The notes below the pieces were generated by a model. That model saw nothing but the letters and a program-made list of their open reading frames with translations. It was not told where the DNA came from and ran no database searches. Made by a program: the position numbers and the translations under genes. Below are positions 57,201-64,000 of a DNA stretch of 64,000 nt, in pieces. This DNA comes from Hymenoscyphus infarciens (Eukaryota > Ascomycota > Leotiomycetes > Helotiales > Helotiaceae): NCBI GenBank assembly GCA_001414345.1, contig LLCB01000218.1:1-64000 (forward strand), written 5' to 3'. The stretch's first letter is position 1, and each line of letters starts with the position of its first letter.

Positions 57201-60180
57201 CTCTAGAATTATTAAAGCTAAGGTTTTACTCTTTAGCGTGCTTTAGCTTTCTCCTTCTATTTCTCTCTTTCTTTTACCTCTTTCTTACTCTTCTCTCTCT
57301 TCTTAAGTAATTCTAATACTAGCTTATACTCTTAGAGTCTCTCTAGTCTAAGTAGCTAAGTAGTTACTCTTAGTACTAGTTTCCTATCTACTAATACTTC
57401 TCTTAGCTCTTATAGATTCTTAATCCTCTTTTCTAAAGCTTTTAAAAGCACGTCTCTTTTTTATAAAATATCTTAGTAAAATAAGACTAGGTATTCTACT
57501 ATCTCTCTACTACTTATATAAATATACTATAATATAACCTAGTTTAGTACTCTTCTTATAAAAAGAAAGATATTTAGTCCTATTACCTCTATTTATACTT
57601 AGATAAGTAGTAAGCTTTTTATCTTAGTAAGCTCTTTATAAACCTTTTATAGCTCTTACTTATCTAAGTCTACTTTATCTAATACTTTTATATATTATAT
57701 TAGGTTTCTCTCTTAAGTTCTTCTTCTTTAAGTCTCTAAGTAGTTCTTTTATTCTATAAACGTAGTATTATACTTAAATCCTACTCCTTTTACTCTCTAC
57801 TCTCCTTTATACTTCTATCTTACTATCTATAAGTATAGTATTACCTTCTCTGCCTTTATTAGTTTACTCCTCCTTCTTCTTTTTAGCTATATTACTATAT
57901 ATCTATAGGTGTTCTAGATTAGTTCTCCTAGCTTAGACCTTTAAAACTTCCTCTTAAAAATAGCTACTTATAAGTTAAGATATAAGTTAATTAGTATATA
58001 GTCTACTTTAACTTCTAAGCTCTAAACTAGAATAGCTTTATATACTCCTATTACTACTTATAAGTATTCTAATTATTATATAAGAAAGCTCTTTACTATT
58101 CCCTTTATATTCTCTCTTTTTAGTATAGTATAGTACTATACTAATACTCTATATACTATTATACTCTTTATTACTACTATATATATCTACTTTACTTAGT
58201 AGTAGTCTACTCTCTATATTTTTCTAATAAGCTTTATAAGTATAAAAGTCTATATTATAAGCTTCTTCTAGACTCTTTCTTAATATACCTTCTAGTTTAG
58301 TTTCTTATTAAGCTTTACTCTTAAAAACCTTATATACTTAACTAGTATAAGCCTTATCTCTTTAAACTAGACTATCTCCCTTTATAGTACTCTTATTCTT
58401 ATAAAGTATATAAGTACTATCTTTTCTAAGCTAAAAGCTATCTCTTACTTATTTACCTACTTATTATATACTCTCTAAGCTATCTTAAGTATTCTATAGT
58501 TTACTACTATACTTTTTAATATTATAAGTAGATTTATATTATCTATAAAGCCTACTATAATAAGCTTATTAATTCTTACTAAGTCCTTATATAGTATTAA
58601 AGTAAAGAAGATAAATAGTATTAGTAATAGTACTAATCCTTATAAGATATCTTATTTAAAGTCTCTTTTATCTATTAATCGTTTATTAAAGAATAGTATA
58701 ACCCTTTATCTAAAGAGGAAGCTCTCTATCTATATTACTACTTACTATAGAACCTTCTTCTCTTTTAATTTATAAAGTAGCTATATATAGTCTACTTAGT
58801 TAAAAGCTTCTACTATGTCTAGTTAAGCTAGAGATATATAGCTTCTATTTTCCTATATTATATATATACTCTCTATTACTATTCTAATTACTAGCTCTAT
58901 ATTTTAGTACTTCTAGTTACCTATCTATAGCTCTAATAGTATTACTATTTCCTCTATAAGCTATATAAGCCTTTATACTATTACTTTTTTAAAGATCTTA
59001 TCTATAGTTAAGAGTAGTACTATTAGCTAATAAGTCTCTACCTTACTCTACTCCTTAGTTATTTTACCTATCTTTATATAGTAAAAGTAGAATAAGAAGT
59101 ACTATAAATAGAAGCTTACTTCTACTATTATAGTAAGTACTTTATAAAGCGGTTTATTATAAGCTTTTAGAAAGCTATTTACTAATATATTAAATCCTAG
59201 TACTTTCTATAATACTAATCTTATAGCTGTTTTAATATACTTCTTAGTTATATATTAGCTTACTAAGTACCTTTTAAAGAAGCTCTTAGTATTCTAGTCT
59301 TTATTAAGAACGTTTAAGTAGTTAGCTATAACTCTAAGAAGAACTTTTCTACAAGAATATAAGCCTTCTTCTAATAAGTCTTATCTTTTATTCTATTAAA
59401 TAATATAAGTATTAGTAGTACTAGTACTTCTAGTCTTATATATCTTTTAAAGTATACTTACTTCTTAAGTATCTAGAGTTTCTTTTCGTCCTTTATTACC
59501 TCTACTAGTACCTCTCTCTAACTCTTTATCTTTACCTTTCTACTTACTATTTAGAGTTCTTAAAAAGTGTTATTAAGCTACTATTTTAAGCTTCTTATTT
59601 AATACTCTTTCTAGGTTCTTTTATATCTTCTTACCTTTCTTAATACTTCTTTAACTTCTATATTCTACTAAAGCTATACTCTCTCTTTATTTAGCTTCTA
59701 GAGTAGTATTAAGGCCTTTACTATTCTTTAAAGGTCTTCTATAAGTCTCTATACTACTCTCTTAAGTTCTTATATATTTTAGATTATAAGTGTTTCTAAG
59801 TAAGAAGCTTCTACTTTAACTAGAATCTTATCTATTAATCTCGAGCTAAATCTAAGTACTTATAGTACTTTTCCTTCTCTTCTTACTTTTATTATAAGAA
59901 GTTAAGCTATATAATCTAATTCTAGTAGATCTAGAGACCTTTACTAAGTTACTACGTTCTTAGTAGAGAAGGTAAGATTAATTATAGAGTTATAAGAACC
60001 CTCTCTTCTCTATATAGCTTTACTATAGAGTATATCTCTCTCTAGTATCTATAGTATAACAAGTTTAAGAATAAGGTCTACGTTTCTATTATATCTTCTA
60101 TATATATTCTATAAAGAGTAGTAAGTATTTAAATTACTTATTATAAGTACTCTTCTTAGTCTTACTTACTAGAGTATATT
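57200..60180 (-). mobile_element. RIP-degraded LINE-like non-LTR retrotransposon (reverse transcriptase)
   Basis: On the minus strand a reverse transcriptase is readable between stops. LDIVEAFN (58822-58799) matches the conserved LDI-x-GAF-D motif. KLKEKKVL and IESFLF follow, as in the RT of Tad1/jockey-type LINEs. Then comes GFIDNINLL (58549-58529), equivalent to the catalytic FADDTNLL with the second Asp changed to Asn. The higher coordinates up to 60180 are probably the endonuclease part and the lower ones the 3' end; neither is clear enough to mark exactly. Limits are approximate. It is inactive. Confidence 0.65.
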
Positions 60181-60199
60181 CTTAATTAGTATCTATCTT

Positions 60200-60572
60200 A
60201 TAATAGTACGAAATATATATAACTACAGTAGAGGTATATAGGAGTACGTATAGAAGAATAACGTATATAGATACTAGGTACTAATATAGAAGAAAATAAT
60301 AACTATCTTTCTTCTATACTAAGTATAAATATCTATATATAAGAGGTTAGAGACTACTAAGTCCTAATAAGAATAATAACTAAGTCCTTCCTAATATAGC
60401 TACTAAAATAATAAGAGCTTTAAAGCTAAATATATAAGACCTTAAAGTAAAATATATAATATCTAATTCTTACTTCTTTTAGTACCTTCTATCTAATAAG
60501 TCGTAGGAGTATTAGTAGTTATAGAGGTATTAGTAGTTTCATAAATACTAATAATTTAGAATAGCGTGCTAT
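60200..60572 (+). repeat. Short interspersed repeat with inverted ends, copy 7
   Basis: Starts taatagtacgaaatatatat and ends agcgtgctattata. The same hairpin tail follows (about 60580-60620). Confidence 0.65.
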
Positions 60573-60619
60573 TATATCTCTCCTCTTTTAAAAAGACTTA
60601 TTCTAAGTCTTTAGTTATT

Positions 60620-62330
60620 AATTAATATAGTATTAGGTTAACTAGAGTATTATTTACGTATTTGTTATAAAGAATATAACTTATCTACTATTATAGTATC
60701 TAATAGTTAGAGTAGAGTTAGTAACTAGTAGTATTATTATTTTAAGAGATAATAGTTCTTTATTTACTATTATATACTATATAATAATAGATATAAATAG
60801 AAGAGAGGCTAATTATTAGCTATTAAGTAAGAAGTAGTATACTACTATAAAGTTATTATATTCTTACTATTATTATATATTATAATAGTAATTATTAAGT
60901 AATAAATAATAATTATAAGCGATAGCTATTATTATAAGTAGTATTTTAGTAGGCGACTTTTCTCTAATTCTAACTTCTCTTCTTCTTTTCTTTTTATCTA
61001 AAATAATATATATATAGTAAGAATACCTTTTAATTAGATATATTCTTATATACTAACTTTTATCTTAGAATATATATATATATTATATATATATATAAAA
61101 GTAAGTCTTTCTCTCCTTTATTAAGCCTAATTTAAGACTAATCTAATATAGTAAAATACCTCTCCTATATTCTCCTAGTATACTTCTAGCTATCTACTAA
61201 GTCTACTACGTTTAGTACTTTTAAGTAAAATCTTAGAATAGAGATTATATATATACTTTTAAAAAGCTAAAGTTAAAGAAGTATAGGTACTATATTAAGT
61301 AGAATACTATATATATCTTAGTAAGTTTAATCTTAAATATATACTAAATCTATTCTAACTTAAGTAGTTACTATAGTTTATAAAGAAGGAGTTTAATAAG
61401 CTTAAGCTTAAGAAGAAGAAGAGAGAGATTAAGAAAGCTACTAAGGCTTTAGATAAGATATTAGTTATTACTAGTATAAAGGTACTAAAGAATAGTTTAG
61501 AGGTATAGTCTACTCTCTTAAAAGAGACTTAGACACTTTATACTAAGGTTACTATAAGTACTCTTTACTTATTAAAGAGGCTTTAGTTACTAATATTTAA
61601 TAGTTCTTATACTATACTATAAAGAGTAAGACCTCTATCTAAACCTAGGTTTAGGTCCTCTTTAAAGCCTATCTAAAGAGTTTATAAGCGTTCTCTCTAA
61701 AGCTAGTTATAGGAGGTTACTAAGGTAAGAAGCGTTCTTATAAGAAGAAGATAGAGAAAGAGCTAATTTAAGCTTCTTACGCTTAGAAGAGTAGAGAGGA
61801 GGATAATAAGTTAGAGAAAGGAGAGACTATAGCTTAAAGAGAGTTAATAGACCTTATTTTAGTAGTAACTTAGTCTTAGTTCTTTACTTTATTAATTTTA
61901 AATATTTCTACTAGTTAGTATTTTATCTTAGGTTTTTATTATAAGTTCTTTATTAAAAGTAACGAGAATTAAAAGATATTAATAGAGTTTTATAAATTAA
62001 CTCTTTTATTTAATTCTTATCTAATTCCTATATATTAAGCTATTTAGAGAGGTATTAAAGTAGTCTTAGCTCTTCTAGATATTTAGTATAAAAGTCTTTT
62101 AAATAATATAGTAAACTCTAAAAATTATTTATAAGATATTAAGTAAGATCTAAATTATATCTAACCTATTTTACTTAATATTATAGCTATCTTCTAAAAA
62201 GTCTACTATTAAGTATTTCTTATACCTTCTATTCTTATATACCTTTAATAATATCTAGTAGAGGCTTTAAAGCCTCTTATCTTAGTAGAAAGGTATTTAA
62301 ATCCTTTAAAAGTATATTAAAAGTAAAAAC
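60620..62330. other. AT-rich RIP-mutated DNA with coding-like remnant
   Basis: From about 61250 to 61860 the plus strand has Lys/Leu-rich codon texture (KEFNKLKLKKKKREIKKATK, then stops), suggesting a degraded transposon ORF of unknown class. Otherwise nothing identifiable. A TA-rich stretch lies at 61068-61100. Confidence 0.45.
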
Positions 62331-64000
62331 ATTATAAATTAATAAGCTTTTAAGAAGCTTTAGCTTATAAGAGTATCTTATACGTTCTAGTATTTTAAAA
62401 GGTTCTATTTACTATTTAGTAAGCTTTTAGCTAAGATAATTTATCTTAAAATTCTTAGTAAATAAGTAGACTTTATCTCTAATATCTTAGTTAATAGCTC
62501 TTTAGTACTAGTTTATACTATCCTTTATCTTCTTCTAAGCCTTATTTATATTATCTTTAGCTATCTTCTAAGTAGAGTATATATATTAAGCTACTTTTAC
62601 TACTTTATTATAGTTAAGTTATTTCTAGAAAATAGAAGTCTTTAGTATATTCTAGTTTTATAAAGTCTTTAAGTTAAGTCTAAACTTAAGCTAATAAGAG
62701 GTTATACTAATAAATAAGTATAAAAGTGTTATTTATACTCTATCTATTAGAGGGATTAATTTACTCTAGTTAGCTTAATAATAGGTTATAAAGAGCCTTA
62801 GTCTCTAATTAATATATTAGTTTATTATCTCTATCTATTTATCTATCTATTTATAGTAAGTAGTACTAAGCTTAAGCTTAATACTAATTATTTAATAAAA
62901 TTTAGTCTAAAATAATAATATAAATTAAAGTCTTTAATTAGACGTAATTAATTTAAAGTAGTAGCTAAAATAGTAAATCTATTAAATAAAGAGTTTAACT
63001 AGTTCTTTAATATCTATAGTTAAATAATAAGGTATTAATACTAAATCCTTTCTAAGTTAGTTAATAAATACTAATATAGTATTAAATCTATATTTATCTT
63101 TTAAAAAGGATTTAAAGTCTATATATAAATATTATATAAAATAGTTAAATATAAGTAGAAGGTAAAGAAAGCCTTATTACTTAGTTTATTAAAGATAAGA
63201 GTATTTATAAGCTTAATAATTCTCTATATACCTCCTATAGTCTAAAAACATTCTAGCTTAGTAATAGTATTATACTAATAACTAGTATATCTTTTTTATA
63301 CTTAAGTAAGTACTAAATACTTAGTTATAGACTTCTTAGATTAGTTTTATATAGAGTTTAGTATTCTTTTAAATATAAAGTTAATTCTTAAAAAGTAGTA
63401 AATTATCTAATAAGAAGTAGTATCTATCTAGAAGTTTATAATATTCTTTCTAAAAGAAGTATAAGTTATCTTCTTTTAACTTCTAAATTATATTTAAACT
63501 TATTCTTAGAATAACATTTAACTAAATTATATTAAGAGAAGTAGACTATTCTTATAAAAAGGTTTAAATAAGTTTAATATTAATTTAAAGGTTTAAATAA
63601 TTTAATACTAAAAGAATATATAAGTAGCTATCTACTTTAACTTAATTATAAGTTTTTAAGTCTTATTTATATTAAGTTAATATATCTACTTTTTAATTAC
63701 TCTTCTTAGATGTAAATTAGATCTAAAAGTTAAAGTCTAATAAAAACTCTATCTATTAGACTTACTTAGTTATAAGTAGCTTAGTTATTATAAAGTATTC
63801 TAATAATCTATAATCTAAATATATATTAATATACTTCTAATATAATATAGGTTTAAGATACTATTTCTTAAAAGCTTCTATAATAGTAGATAGTTCTTTG
63901 TTATAGATCTCTTAGTTTAATTTATAGCTAACTAAGATATATAAGTAGAACCTAATAAAGTATTAAAGGCTATTATATTATTATAAGAATATATCTACTA
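62330..64000 (-). mobile_element. RIP-degraded Ty3/Gypsy pol, cut by window edge
   Basis: Read on the minus strand, the segment near 63650-63780 gives an RNase H C-terminal and connection motif (DFNF, then FTSKKSN, KVDILT). The segment near 63180-63260 resembles an integrase zinc-binding domain (ARMF, YRRYIENY, then Cys positions changed to Tyr). The order RNase H then integrase towards lower coordinates is that of Gypsy pol. Reverse transcriptase should lie beyond the right edge. Many stops. Confidence 0.6.

Overview
The window looks like a filamentous ascomycete chromosome (Pezizomycotina, perhaps Leotiomycetes; the class is an inference and not proven). Genes are compact, on both strands, with short GT-AG introns (about 42 to 104 nt). 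Four blocks (about 1-13190, 15700-16540, 22130-28390 and 53990-64000) are extremely AT-rich. CpA and its complement TpG are almost absent there, and every long frame is broken, often by TGG-to-TAG changes. This is the signature of repeat-induced point mutation (RIP) on transposons. Recognisable relics are a Ty1/Copia element (1-1599, minus), a Tc1/mariner-type element (about 25050-26884, plus), a LINE-like non-LTR element (about 57200-60180, minus) and a Ty3/Gypsy pol (about 62330-64000, minus, with a second fragment near 54670-55260). There is also a short interspersed repeat family with inverted ends.

Two small islands (13190-15700 and 16540-22130) carry a minus-strand cluster of SprT-like zinc metallopeptidase paralogues. 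One copy is intact (13568-14610, HExxH formed across an intron). Two are decayed (17281-18287 and 19257-20018), and a possible fourth remnant lies at 21178-21980. A non-autonomous DNA transposon at about 18501-18843 has the same ends as the Tc1/mariner relic.

The main gene-rich segment (28400-53990) reads, in order: a GH76 cell-wall mannanase of the Dcw1/Dfg5 type (minus); a divergent actin-family protein (minus); NBS1 of the Mre11 complex (plus, divergent from the actin gene); a membrane-anchored cytochrome b5-domain protein with a proline-rich linker (plus); an Adp1-type ABCG transporter (minus); a PLP-dependent aminotransferase (plus, divergent from the transporter); a single-pass membrane protein (minus); small uncharacterised genes; and an FSH1-family serine hydrolase (minus). 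These are unrelated housekeeping or cell-wall functions. I see no biosynthetic cluster and no tRNA or rRNA.

The most notable items are the decaying metallopeptidase family, whose members have lost the zinc motif in different ways; the actin homologue lacking the DNase-I loop and two ATPase residues; the pairing of a non-autonomous element with its probable parental transposon; and a roughly 750-bp tail-to-tail inverted repeat at 55261-56020.
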